NCBI GenBank assembly: GCA_947034895.1
Contig: OX344761.1
Coordinates: 80,617,839-80,681,838 of the forward strand
DNA: 64,000 nucleotides
Source of the DNA: Rhytidiadelphus loreus
Taxonomy: Eukaryota > Streptophyta > Bryopsida > Hypnales > Hylocomiaceae
Direction of reading: 5' to 3'
The notes under the pieces are model-generated. The model ran no database searches. It worked only from the letters and a program-made list of their open reading frames with translations, and was not told the DNA's origin. Below are positions 11,063 to 22,429 of this stretch, one piece after another. Position 1 is the stretch's first letter, and each line of letters begins with the position of its first letter. The position numbers and the translations under genes were made by a program.

Positions 11063-11868
11063 TTAACCTCTAATTGCCTAACCAACCATATTTGTTTTGG
11101 TGTGGGCAATTCAAATCTTTTGACGGTTAAAAAAAATTTACATGCAATTTTGAAGGTTAACTATTGGAAGCTTTTATTTTTCACTAAAAAAAGTAAATAT
11201 TTGATTTTTGAGAGGTTTTCAAAGGCATATATGTACCAGTAGTAGAAGAGTTAAGCTTGCCAATTTTACTTATTTCCCAACTTTGAGCTTGACAATTTCA
11301 CTTGATTAAAAATTATAGAATATCTACTTATCTATTTGCTTTGAAAATGGTTTAGGTGAAAAGAGTAAAGTGTTTTCATGATTTTCACCATTGAAAATTT
11401 AAACATGCAAGTGTCAATTTGGAGTTTTTTGCAATTTCTACTTATCAAAGAAAATTGCATTTCAACAATTGCAAAGTAGATCGTGTAATGAGTTTGATAG
11501 CTTAGTCTTCATTTGAACTTGAGTTTTTTGGAAGTGCATTTTAGCGTGCTAACACAATTTCTAGTTGTCACTTTCAATTCCAAAAAACTCTTATATGCAA
11601 ATTTCTCAAACATTGTGGTGAGGGGCAACATTCTAAAAATAGAATACATACATTTATCTTTGTTACATTTCTTTTTGTTAAAATCTCACAACTCCTATGC
11701 AATTCACATTCAAAATTAGTACGTACACTAATAAGCAAGCTCTTTAAACAACTATATGGTTAGATTTTGAAGAAAAAATAAATTTGCTTCATTAGGGATA
11801 ACTTTGAGTCCATGCTTTTTTTTCTTAGAAAAAACACACTTGGAAAGGTTTAAGCACTTAGCGGTTAA
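11063..11868. mobile_element. TTAA family B element, copy 1 (about 806 bp)
   Basis: Bounded by TTAA at 11063-11066 and 11865-11868, with ends TTAACCTCTAATTGCCTA and, read inward from the right, TTAACCGCTAAGTGCTTA. Its whole length matches the element at 29033-29842 (for example CTATTGGAAGCTTTTATTTT against CTATTCAAAACTTTCATTTT). It lies in the TTAA of an older family A copy and has no coding capacity. Confidence 0.8.
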
Positions 11869-12341
11869 TTTAAAATTTTCGCATTTTTAGACTTTGAATT
11901 TTAAATATTATATGTAGAATGATTGAGTTGAGAATCTACAAAAGAAAATCTAACTTGATTTTGAAATTCTTTAAAAAGTTGGTAAGTAGAACTATATGTG
12001 AGATTGAAGGAAAAACTAAATCATTAATAGCTCTAAGATGAAATTGAAACACACTAATCTCAACATTGAAATTGTTCTAGCAAGTAAACTTAACCTTGCA
12101 AAACTTTTTGTTTTTTTCAATTGAAAAAATTTGAGTCAAAAATGTATTCTATGAGTTATTTTTTCAAAAAGATGCTATGATTGCCCAAAAATTATGATTG
12201 TCCATAACTTTCTCATTACGTGTCCAAAGAGAATGAACCTAATCTTTCCATGTAGAAAAAAATATTTTTTATGAGGAACAAAATTTTCAAAATTTTAATT
12301 TGACTTTTTTCAATTGCCTTGTGAACTCTATTTTGGACTTA

Positions 12342-13327
12342 GGGGTGATTGCAAGAAAGACCGATAATCATTAGGAAAAATTTGAGGCTAGTAGTAGGCC
12401 GCTAGTTTTGGATGGCAACAGTACAATCACAAGGAAAAAGTGATTGAAAAAAAGATTGAAAAAAAAATTCAATGTGGCACTACTAGTGCCACATCAGTTT
12501 GGCAATTTGAAAAGCATTTATTATTAATATGTTTTCAAAAAAATAATAATTTGATTTCCCTATAATTGCACCATGGTTGGAATTTAAACATTTTTATAAC
12601 AGTCTTGTTGAGGCCTCAAATTTATTGTAATGATTTTCTATCACAACTGGAGTGATAGAGTCGCCATTGGCTATAACTTTTGGAAAATGAAGCTGACAAG
12701 CTTTAAATTTTTACTAGAGATGACTAATTTAGAAGTCATGAGATTCCTTATTTTGAAAAAAATTGAAAAGACATTCTATAATTAAAATTCAATATAGCTA
12801 ATTTGTCACACTTTGCATTTTAGAGTTTTTTAGTATTGTGGAGTATCCAAAAAATATTATATACACTTGAAATTTTTGTGGGCTATTCTCACACTAAACA
12901 AGTTTGTGACTACCAAAGGAAATTTAAAAGGGCACTATTTTTTGTCCTCCACGTGTGTGCAAATAGGGGTTTGTTGCGCGCGGCATTTTAATCATTCAAG
13001 ACAATTTCGACTTCTATTTTTTGGTGAAATGTGATCACTATTGGCCTTCACAAATGGCCAATTTTTAGGCATTTTTTGTTCATAATTTTCAAATTATTAT
13101 TAATTTATATCTAGTTATATCTATTTTTACTAACAAATTGTCTTTTTTCGAATAATACTTTTTCATTACTAACAATTAGTCAAAAATACTATTAGTTGTC
13201 AATTTTTCAAATCAACGATTAAGATTGTTTTGTTTCAAAGTACTGTAATACTCATAGTATTGAGCGCAAAATATTGTAGTTTTGACAGAATGCTACCAAA
13301 ATCATTCGGTCTTTCTTGCAACCACCC
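12342..13327. mobile_element. 986-bp TIR element nested in family A (Tourist/Harbinger-like?)
   Basis: The left end GGGGTGATTGCAAGAAAGAC and the right end, read inward as GGGTGGTTGCAAGAAAGACC, form a terminal inverted repeat of about 22 bp. It is flanked by TTA on both sides (12339-12341 and 13328-13330), the target type used by PIF/Harbinger elements. The flanks rejoin into family A sequence (TTTTGGACTTA, then GAGTGGCATAA) that matches 24111-24127. It is non-coding. Confidence 0.7.
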
Positions 13328-13513
13328 TTAGAGTGGCATAATTTTTGTTCTTGGGCACCAATTGAAATAAAAATCCTTGAAAGCTAATGTATTTTTCTAT
13401 CATCAAAAAAGTTTTAAAAAATCACAACAAACATTGAGACCATGAAAACCTCTAAAGAAACCTACCTAAAATTCATTTCGTCCCCATAGAAACAATGGGA
13501 TTTTAGGGCTTAA

Positions 13514-14373
13514 GAGTTGACATTAGGTTAAGACTTCTTGAAATATTTTTCAATAAATTTTCCTTGAAAGACAAATGGAATTGGCATCTAACTCAAATCA
13601 CTTCATATTTTTTGGGGAGCTTTATGAGACTAGTGTTGAAGTTTTGAAGTTGAAATGTAGTGTTCACTAAAAGCCTCCACCTCTTGAAATGTATACTATT
13701 TGTGTATTGTTGATGCAATGAGAAAGCAAAATGTACCTTTGCATTAGAAGGTGCTTTTTGAACTGGAGCACTTTGTAGACTTTCGACTTTAGTGGTCATT
13801 ATTACACAATGAAGAAGAGTTTAAGAATAGGAGGTCAAGAACTAACTTTGAGTGAAAAGGTTGGTGTGGAATAACTATTGAGATAAGCCAACCTATTTCT
13901 ATCCATTTCCTCAAGCTACCTCATTTTATCATCCTACTTTTGGCCCTACTTTTGTCCAAATACTCGTCCAAATTTGATCATTTTCTAGCAAAATCACCAC
14001 AAGGAGTATCATGTCATTTCTTTAATGGTGAACACCTAAGAACCATTGAATACATGTGAAAGCGGTCATAGATTATTTATAATATGTTCATGACTCCACT
14101 CTATGAGTAGTTTTGTAATTTCAAGGCAAACCACTATAGAAATTCACATAAATTAAAATTTTGAACAAAAAATTATAATTCTACCTTGGATTTGATTCAT
14201 GAAACAAACGCACACCTACAAAAAAATATGTCCCTCTTGGAGTTAGCCCCAAGATATTTAGATTGCTAATCAAGGTGGTAATAGGCTTGTCTACCTTACT
14301 AGTTGAAATTGATCATTGTCATGTTCTAGATTGCTTGTGGATTGTCAAGCCTTTGGACCAACATACTATAATG
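13514..14373. other. Intergenic with a fragment of an AAGGTAG-type element
   Basis: Sequence at about 13540-13780 resembles the interior of the element at 54152-54441 (AAATGGAATTGGCATCTAAC against AAATGGAATTGGCATGTAAC, then CACCTCTTGAAATGTATACT against TACCTCTTGAAATGTACATT). The ends are not clear. No gene is seen. Confidence 0.5.
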
Positions 14374-14847
14374 ACTACACCTAAAATGGACCTCTCTTCA
14401 AAATGAACCCCTATTTTTGAAAAGAAACTAAAGAGGGAACCCAAAATGGTGCGCATTACAAGGACAAGTATAAGGTGGAGTTGGTGGCCATTTTGAGTAG
14501 TGTGTAATTCTATTTATAATATAATAGAGGTGACAACCTTGCATCTTCTATGGTGGTCAATTTTAGATATACTTTTTGTTGTTTTAACTTCTTCTCTATG
14601 CTTACATGTTTTGACACTAGTGTCATTTCTTAATGAGCATAAAATGCATTTTGGCATCACCTACATGACACCTTTAGCACAATACACCTTGCATCTTTGA
14701 AAATTTGTAACTAATTCATAATGTGTCCAAAAATGATGGAACTACTTGCATTTTGATTCATAGTCCTTTACCAATGTACAAAAATTGTTCATTTTTTAGA
14801 ACATATTGATTTGCCATAGAGCTTATTCTTGCCATTTTAGGTGTAGT
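14374..14847. mobile_element. 474-bp inverted-repeat element with ACTACACC ends
   Basis: Left end ACTACACCTAAAATGG and right end CCATTTTAGGTGTAGT are perfect inverted repeats of 16 bp. Allowing one more base at each end, the flanking octamers ACTATAAT and ACTTTATT agree at six of eight positions, compatible with an old 8-bp hAT-type target duplication. It is non-coding. Confidence 0.55.
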
Positions 14848-15079
14848 TACTTTATTTATAAGGTGACTTCTTATTGCAAGATGGTATTGTACACTTAGAA
14901 GTGGGTCTTTGTTACTGGTCAACTGTCACTCTAACATTGCATGTGTACATATGTTGGGTTTTGGGGGTGATACAACCAAGAAAACCATTTGCATACAATA
15001 TTTTTACATTGGAGGGAGGGCAACACATGTACTTCATAACATTCAATAGTATGCATTGGCACTACTTTGGCTCTACAAT

Positions 15080-15477
15080 AAGGTAGTATGCTCTAAAAGT
15101 GACCATTTAAAGGTTGATCCCCCTTTTTCATAGGTTTTCTTGGACAAAAATACTTTTAGATCATTTTTCAAAGAAAGAAAAATAGATGTGGAACTTAACA
15201 CAAGTGGCTTTGTATTTTTCCAAACATTCCTGAATTACTTTTAAAATATTCAAAGGTTTGGAGCATGGACACCTATTTGTGACCATTGGTCTCCCCAAAT
15301 CCTACCACTTGCAACATGTAAAGAGATGTGTAGTCTAAATCAAAGATAATGATTGGCTCTTGCAATAGAAAAACAATTTTTCCTCAATTCATTCAATTGC
15401 TGAAGTGGTCCATTTGAAGATCACCTTGTCTCCATTCTTTAGCTAAAAATAGGGGCGCTTTTAGAATATACTACCTT
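15080..15477. mobile_element. AAGGTAG-type TIR element, copy 1 (398 bp)
   Basis: The left end AAGGTAGTATGCTCTAAAAG and the right end, read inward as AAGGTAGTATATTCTAAAAG, are inverted repeats with two mismatches over 20 bp. Related ends occur at 35101-35390, 54152-54441 and 58742-59048. It is non-coding. Confidence 0.7.
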
Positions 15478-16433
15478 AGATGTTGTGGAATAATTCACAC
15501 CCATCAATAGTTAAGTGGATATGTGGAGGCTCACTGTAGGTATGGAGATGACACCCTATTTTCAACCACTTGAGCAATTTCGCCTATCTGTGGCATGGGA
15601 AAGGTCAAGGGAAAAAAATCCGGTGTAGAGAAATAGATTTAAGAAAGATTTCATGATTTTTGACATTTTTTCCCTCAAAAACAATATTATCATGAACTTT
15701 TTTCGTGAAGATTATGTTTATCCCATTCTCGATCTGTGGGCAAAACAATTTCCAACCTTAGGTTGCTTACAAAATCGATGCTAGTGATCATCATGTTTTT
15801 CAATGTCCATATTTTATGCTTTCGATGTACACCTCCTCGACATCTCTGCTGCTCCCGTGGGTCATGTTGTACATGAGCTGTCACCTACAATACCGCTGAT
15901 CAGAAATGGAGGAGCCTAAACTATGAGAATGGGATGACGATATGAAATGGGTCAACTCCTTAAGCGCTGTGCATGAAGGAAAGGCAGTGGCTACAGCATG
16001 AAGGTTGTGTTGTGTAAGCTGTATCATCCAAATAAAATCCAAATAAAATTGTGGATAAGTTATATTTAGAATCAAAATGAAATGTAAACAAGAAAGTGAT
16101 TTGTTTGAAGAACTTCCTTATGGAAAATATAAGCTTAGCCCCTGTGCGTCATAGCCTGAACAGCTGAAAAAGTGACAAGCTTGTTGGCACGTTCAAGAAA
16201 AAATGCAATAACTTCAAAACTAGATTCTGGAAATTTTTCACAATTGCATTTTTCACAATTATGGGCTAAATTGCTGAATTATGATAGTGGTCTACATTCA
16301 AGTTTTGAAATGTACACCACCATTACAATTTGGCCCACAATGGGCTTGCTCCCATTTTGCCCATAATGGGGTAGTTTACCTGATGAGCCAAGATCGGCAA
16401 TTTCCACAAGAATCTAACACGTGAATTTGGAGA
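15478..16433. other. Intergenic, no gene recognised
   Basis: Mixed-composition non-coding sequence. Short open frames at 15690-15884, 15881-16075 and 16172-16366 lack any recognisable domain. Confidence 0.45.
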
Positions 16434-17365
16434 TTAACCCCTAAAGTCCCATTGTCCCCTCGGGGGACAATTTGGAATTCGGGCAGGTTCCTATGGGCTG
16501 AAATTTTACCCTAATTTTTTGAAACTTTTTTTGAAGATAGAAAATCTGATAAGCTTTGTGGGAATATAATTTTTATTTCAATCGGTGCCCGGAAGCAAAA
16601 GTTATACCACAAAAAGCCTGAAACTAAACTCGGCGGGCAGCACAAAAAATATTGCAAAAATTCAAAAAAAAAAAATTTAAAAAATTTCTCAAAGATAATG
16701 TTTTTGTCTACATCTAAAGCTTTGATTCATTCCACTTTGATTAGTGATGTGAAAGTTATGAACAATCTTATTTTTCGGGCAATCTAAGCATCTTTTTGGA
16801 AAAAAACAACTTGTAGGATTCATCTCAGAATGCAATTTTCAAATTTTTTCAAATTTTCTTTTTGAAAAGGTTAAATTTGCTTGTTAGAACAATCTCACTG
16901 TTGGGATTATTGTATTTCAATCCCATCTAAGAGCTATTATCAATTTAGTTTTTCTTTCAATCTTGAACCTACTTCTACTTGACAATTTTTTGAAGTATGA
17001 AAATCAAGTTGTTATTTTTTGAAATTTTTTTCCTAGACTCCCAACTCAATTCTTCAACACAATAAATTTTAAATTCAAACTCCACAGTGTAATTTTTTTC
17101 CACAAATAGAGATCAAAGTCATCTAAAATTGCAGTCCAGTGTTCCAAAAAACTTGTTTTTTCAAGTTTGAATGCTCATATCTCTCAATCTGTACGGTCAA
17201 ACTTCATGAAATTTTTACCACATGATCTAAAACAAGTAAAGTTTAAGATCCTACGGATCACTTCCAAAAAAAGTTTTTTGTTTTGTTTTTTTGGTCTAAC
17301 ACAGTAGAAATGGCAGTTTTGAGTGGGTTTTGACAGAAAAATTGCCTTGGGACTTTCGGGGTTAA
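16434..17365 (-). mobile_element. TTAA family A element, 932 bp
   Basis: Bounded by TTAA at 16434-16437 and 17362-17365. The left end TTAACCCCTAAAGTCCCATT and the right end, read inward as TTAACCCCGAAAGTCCCAAG, are inverted repeats. Just inside the left end is the small palindrome TTGTCCCCTCGGGGGACAA, which the 22801-23747 copy has near its right end, so this copy lies in the opposite orientation. It has the CGGGCAATCTAAGCATC and AAGATCCTACGGATC interior motifs of the family and no coding capacity. Confidence 0.85.
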
Positions 17366-17710
17366 GGGAGAAATTCCATCCCAGATCCCCCCCATTCTGG
17401 CATTGTAGGCCACTCTCTTTCCGCACAAGAGGAGATGACCAGATTCATTACAGCGCAATTCTTGGTATAATTGTGACAAATTGTAATTGTTCTACAAGAC
17501 TCCCAATATTGCAACCAACCCTTGGGTCAGAAATAGGAAGGTCTATATGACCATAGTGGGAGGAATGGAATCTTCCACTCATAAAATTTGTAGTAATTAT
17601 TTTTTGAGGAATAAAAATCTGAAAAATTATAAAAACCTTCTGAGTGCCATTTTTGCACACTGGAAAATTTCCTCACTGACAAAACCCGACCTGCAGGTAT
17701 GTGGAATTGC
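17366..17710 (+). repeat. Dispersed repeat G, copy 1 (about 345 bp)
   Basis: Matches about 58070-58412 in the same orientation. TCCCCCCCATTCTGGCATTG pairs with CCCCCCCTCGAATTTTGGCA, and CAATATTGCAACCAACCCTT with CAATATTGCAACTAATCCTT; both copies end near ATTGCTTAA/G. No inverted ends are identified, so the class is unknown. Confidence 0.6.
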
Positions 17711-17947
17711 TTAACCCTTAAAGGATGAAGGGGTGACTTTAGAAATCATTGCTTTCCATTATTGTCAGTGTGAGTCATGGGCTTTAGAAATAACAAAAGC
17801 ATTCATTGATAGTCAAACTATTGTAGAAGACCTCCCCTTCTCACAACAAAATTCTCAACATGATGAATAGTTGCACTTTTGTCCTACTACAAGGATTCCC
17901 TGTCATCCATCGGACGCCAAACGCCCCCCTCGATGTTTAAGAGTTAA
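17711..17947 (-). mobile_element. TTAA family D MITE, copy 1 (237 bp)
   Basis: Bounded by TTAA at 17711-17714 and 17944-17947. On the minus strand it contains CCGATGGATGACAGGGAATC and GAGAAGGGGAGGTCTT, which recur in order in the copies at 24537-24758, 48621-48862 and 54631-54848. It is non-coding. Confidence 0.65.
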
Positions 17948-19081
17948 GTGTTCAAGAATGGGAAATCTCCCTTATAACATTTGATGAACGGGTTTTTTCA
18001 CATATTTTGATTTCCAGCATCCGAAGAAGGACAGGGGTTAACTTAATCCATGTAAGCTTGTGAGCACCCAAGCTTGTTCGTGTCATTGTCCCTGCTGCCA
18101 GTTATGAATATGCTTAGGAAGTCTAAGAGCATCCCCACTAGCTCTTCCATTTCTCTATCTGTTTACTGAGCGTGGGACTTCAAGTAGGGATGAGACCTTG
18201 CAAGTTCTCCATATGAGCCTCTGAATACAGAACTGGAGAAGAGTTTTACAGAAATCTGTATATTTTAGAGATACAGGTTTTGGATAAAGATTGGTGCAAT
18301 GAAATTTCTGTATCTCTATTTGCATATGAGGTCCTCTCCCTAAATAAAGCTTTAGGGATATGGAACTCACTGGTGGGGATGCTCTAATACTACATGGATT
18401 TGCAAATTCCCAAATCCGTCATAACTGTTATAATACTGAAGCACAACGCAGACGATACTCAGCCTGTCTCTGCTGAGTATCTGGCTTGTTGAGAAAGGGC
18501 CATCAATGATGATTGGGAAGCCTCCCATCTGGCTGTCTTTTTGTTGGACACACACGGCTGGTCGTTATTATTGTTGAAGTATCTGAGTGTACCACTAAAT
18601 TATAACCTCATGCAACTGAAACATCCACGTCATCCAATGTTTGGAAAGAATTGCCGGTTAGTTCATTGTTAGCCGGTGGAATGGGAAAAAAAAACTATTT
18701 ATAATTTGAAAACATTGGAAAAAAAATGGTGAAAAAATCTATGAAACTTTCTATTTAGAGTAAAAAAATAGAGAAAAGAACAGACTTGGTACTTGAAAAA
18801 CTAGTACAACATGGGAACAGTTGATAAAACTCAAGAAAATATTTCTTGAACTTTGTAGGGAATTGTGCGTACAATTGTCCTAACAAGCATCATGGAAATG
18901 CATAAGAAAAAAAAGAAAAAATGTAGCACATTGACACATGTTTTGTGAAGTAACATGTATGGGGTTGGAATTTTTTTTGGAGGCACGTTCATTAGCAACT
19001 CTACATTGTTGTCACCTAGCTTTCTTTTGTGATTTGGAATGTTAGGAGTGGGCCTTTTGTGAGGTTGATATTAGGTGCACT
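17948..19081. other. Intergenic, no gene recognised
   Basis: Non-coding. An inverted pair flanks about 230 bp here: GAGCATCCCCACTAGCTC at 18128-18145 and its imperfect complement GGTGGGGATGCTC at 18372-18384. This suggests one more small TIR element (about 18128-18384) of unassigned type. Confidence 0.5.
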
Positions 19082-20038
19082 TTAACCCCTACAAGACCAA
19101 ACTGCATTTTTTGACAACACAACGATTTTGGGCAGCTCACTACGAATGGCATTTCTTTTTTCTTCTTTGAAATTTCCACACAAGATGTGCCCAAGGAGTA
19201 ACTTTAAGACCCAAAAAAATTCATAACTTTTGACTACATGGTTCAAAAGTTATTGCATGATATGTAATTTTCAGTGTTTGGTGGGCAGCTTGAGTAGGAA
19301 AAAAACTTCTTTGAAAATCACTTTTAAGAAAAATAAAAAATTTGAAATTGATTCCCTAGATTTATATATATATATATGGTAAGCTTTGAATCATTCCATT
19401 TTGATTAATGAGATGAAATTTATGAGGAATTTTAGTTTGGGTTAGTTTGTGGGTAGTTATGGAATCTCTACTTTAAAATAAACTTTGAAGTCCTTTACTT
19501 AACTCAATTTTGTATATTTTCTGAAAAAAATAAAAACATTAGGTGTATATTTTTTACTGCAACATTACAACCATTGGGATTGACATTTTTTCAATTCCAT
19601 AAATAAATTGTTAACAATCTAGTATTTTTAAACATTGTCTACTTCTTTCTACTTACTATTTTTTTCCTATATGTTATACAATTTCAAATTATCTGAAAAT
19701 TTTCAAGCATGTAGCTAAATTGCCTTGAAGAATGAATCCAAAGAGTAACCACCATTTTGTACATTTTTTCATACAAATATGACCTTGTAAAGTGCAGCTG
19801 CCCGTACTTTCACAAGGCCCCCAAAAGGATTTTTGTCACTTCAAACGTTAATATCTTGCAATCTACATGGTGGAAACTTCTGAAATTTTTTCCACATATT
19901 CTCAAACCAATGCACTACAAGATCATACGGTTACATGTTTCTAAAAATGTTTTTTTTCTAAAATTTATTACTTATCCTAGAAATGACAATTTTGGAGTAG
20001 TTTTGGTGAAAACATAGTCTCTGACGATTAGGGGTTAA
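19082..20038 (-). mobile_element. TTAA family A element, 957 bp, reverse orientation
   Basis: Bounded by TTAA at 19082-19085 and 20035-20038. It is collinear, as reverse complement, with the copy at 49974-50907: the right end reads AGTAGTTTTGGTGAAAACAT against the complement of TTTCACCAAAAACGCTCC, and both contain TTTGAATCATTCCATTTTGA or its complement. It is non-coding. Confidence 0.8.
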
Positions 20039-20368
20039 CCCCTAAAGTTCCTCAATTGTTTTCACCAAAAGCTCTCCAAAACTGCCGTTCCTAGTACAAA
20101 TACCAAACTTTAGGAAAAAAAACATTTTTGGACACATGAAAATGTAGGATCTTGTAGTACAGTAGTTTGAGAAGATGTGGAGAAAAATTCAAAAATTTCC
20201 ATGGCCCCTATGGATTGCAAGATATTAGCATTCAAATTCACAAAAATCATTTTTTGGGCCTTGTGAAAAACAAGATAGTTGCACTTCACAAGGTCACATT
20301 TGTATGAAAAAATGTTTATATTGGTGGCACTTCTTGGGATCATTTTTCAAGGCAAGTTGGCTACACAC
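20035..20368 (+). mobile_element. TTAA family A, 5' half only
   Basis: Starts at the TTAA shared with the preceding copy (TTAACCCCTAAAGTTCC) and matches the left third of 49974-50907 up to GGCAAGTTGGCTACACAC. There it stops at a new TTAACCCC junction at 20369. Confidence 0.75.
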
Positions 20369-20735
20369 TTAACCCCTAAAGGACCAAACATTGTTTTTTT
20401 CGGCAACATAGCGATTTTGGGCAGCTCATTACTAATGATATTTTTATTTTAAAATTTCATACAACATGTACCCGAAGAATAGCTTTAAGGCACAACAATT
20501 TTCATAATTGTTGACTACATGGTTAAAAAGGTATTGCATGATATGTAATTTTAAACAGTCGGCGGGCAGGCTAATTAGCCCAAAAAAAATCTTTAAAAAT
20601 CATTATTTAAAAAAATAAAAAATTGAAATCAGTTCTCTAGATTTATATATACATGGAAAGCTTTGAATCATTCCATTTTTATTAATGAGATTAAAGTTTT
20701 GAGGAGTTTTAGTTTGTCTATTGGTATGGATTCTC
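20369..20735 (-). mobile_element. TTAA family A, partial copy in reverse orientation
   Basis: Starts TTAACCCCTAAAGGACCA and matches the first 350 or so bases of the 19082-20038 copy (GCGATTTTGGGCAGCTCA, then GCTTTGAATCATTCCATTTT) before the similarity is lost near 20735. The end is approximate. Confidence 0.7.
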
Positions 20736-22429
20736 TCTTTTGTGTACCTATGTTATAGATTTGAGAATTTTACTTTTCAATGTTACAATACTAGACATAC
20801 TTTATAAAGTTTGTTGCTTGTGATGATTACAAATTAGCCCTTAGTATTAGGATGGTATGAGTTTGTATTGAGGATGAATTTGATATACTTTTGTATACTA
20901 AAGTGACTCTATTACCTAACATCAAGGGTAAATCAACCATTAAGATAATTATAATAGTGTTATTTATTCTTTCACATTGTGACAATGTTATTTTTTACTA
21001 ATACATTTTATTATTGGATTTAAAAATTCTCATCCAATAGTAAATGCTTTCAATAGTAATTATCTATGTCTAAGTGACAATTTGGTAGTGGACATATGCT
21101 AAGGTCTTCAATATAATTTGTTTAATGTCATTTACTTAAATAATTCAACCAAATATCAAATTTTAATTGACTCTCATGATGTCCCTCATTTCTTCCGTAG
21201 CAAAGATACTCCATCTAGAGTGCCTATAGAAACTAGTCTATATGATATGTATACAATTATGTTGTAGAGTATTGTAATTATTCAACAATAAATTCAACTA
21301 CTAACATTTTCTTTCAATCTCCATCTGTCAACAATGTCTAAAACCCATTGTTGCAACTGTTTATTGCTAAATGCTAAATAGCTATCTTGCCAAATACTTT
21401 AAAGTACATGACTACGTTGTTTGATTAGTGGTAGGGATAATATCAAAGTTTACCTTTTTTTGAGATTTTTGTTTGTAACATAAAAGCATATTGACTACTA
21501 TACTAGATTGTAGAGTTCGTAAAAATTGGAAAATATAACAAAAATCACTACTAATCGAAGGTGAGTTAAAATAGGAAAGTTCATTTGAGAAGTTTTGTCC
21601 ATTTTGAGCAGTAAGGAATGGGACCAATACAATCATGCATTCAATCTAAAGTCATCTTTCTTAAATAATTGAGATTTGGATCACAACAAGATGAATAGTG
21701 GACATGATAAAATCTCAAGTAATAACATTGGAGTAAGTTCAAAATGCAATCATTAACTTTTTCATATTGGGTGTAAAATCATGAAAAAAGTGACAATTTT
21801 AGGTCCTTAATTTTGTGACTATTTTTAAGAAAATCACTACAAATATTTTAGGCGAGTATTTTGACCATGAGATTATATGTGCACATTATATTGGTTTGTT
21901 GGTCTAGTGATTCTTTTGAGCTACTAGGCAGCATACTTTCTCCTTTGACACAAACATTTGATTTCAAGTGTTGATAACTTCACTTATGTTCATATATATA
22001 TGCTAGAAGAATTCATCATCTAGGTCTATGACACCCAAATTGTTGAGCCATTGGGGTTAATTGTAAAGTGGGAGGAAACTAGGGATTCTTTCCCTTAGAA
22101 TAGCAAAAAATAGAGAATTATGGATCAAGTTCCTTTTTGGTGCAAAATAGAGATCTTTTTAGTTTCTTCTCTAGTTTTGCTTCCACCGCTGAGAACTCAC
22201 AAGCATGCGGCATGTGGAAAAAGGAATTGAAATTCCAAATGAGAATCATGAGTTTAGAGCTTAACCCTAAGACACTGGATTAGTCACCAAGGAAATCATC
22301 CATTTTAATACCGTATAAATCATTTGCTTAAAAAAGCCAAAATAACTCATTGGAGGTCAAATTATTGAACAAGATCTCCTTTTCGTACAAAATTCCAAGG
22401 ATGAGCATCTACACTTATACTTTAAATTT
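20736..22429. other. AT-rich intergenic, no gene recognised
   Basis: No coding potential or recognisable repeat ends. Short open frames (for example 21412-21636, minus strand) have the composition of random AT-rich sequence. Confidence 0.5.

Larger units (their letters stand above)
10807..13513. mobile_element. TTAA family A element carrying two nested insertions
   Basis: The outer copy starts at TTAA 10807-10810 (TTAACCTATAAAG, then AAGGCCTTTTTTTCAG as in other family A copies) and ends at TTAA 13510-13513 (ATTTTAGGGCTTAA). Inside are a family B element (11063-11868) in a TTAA and another TIR element (12342-13327). Removing both and one copy of each target duplication leaves about 0.91 kb, the usual family A size. 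Homology to the 22801-23747 copy continues across both insertion points. No transposase is encoded. Confidence 0.75.
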
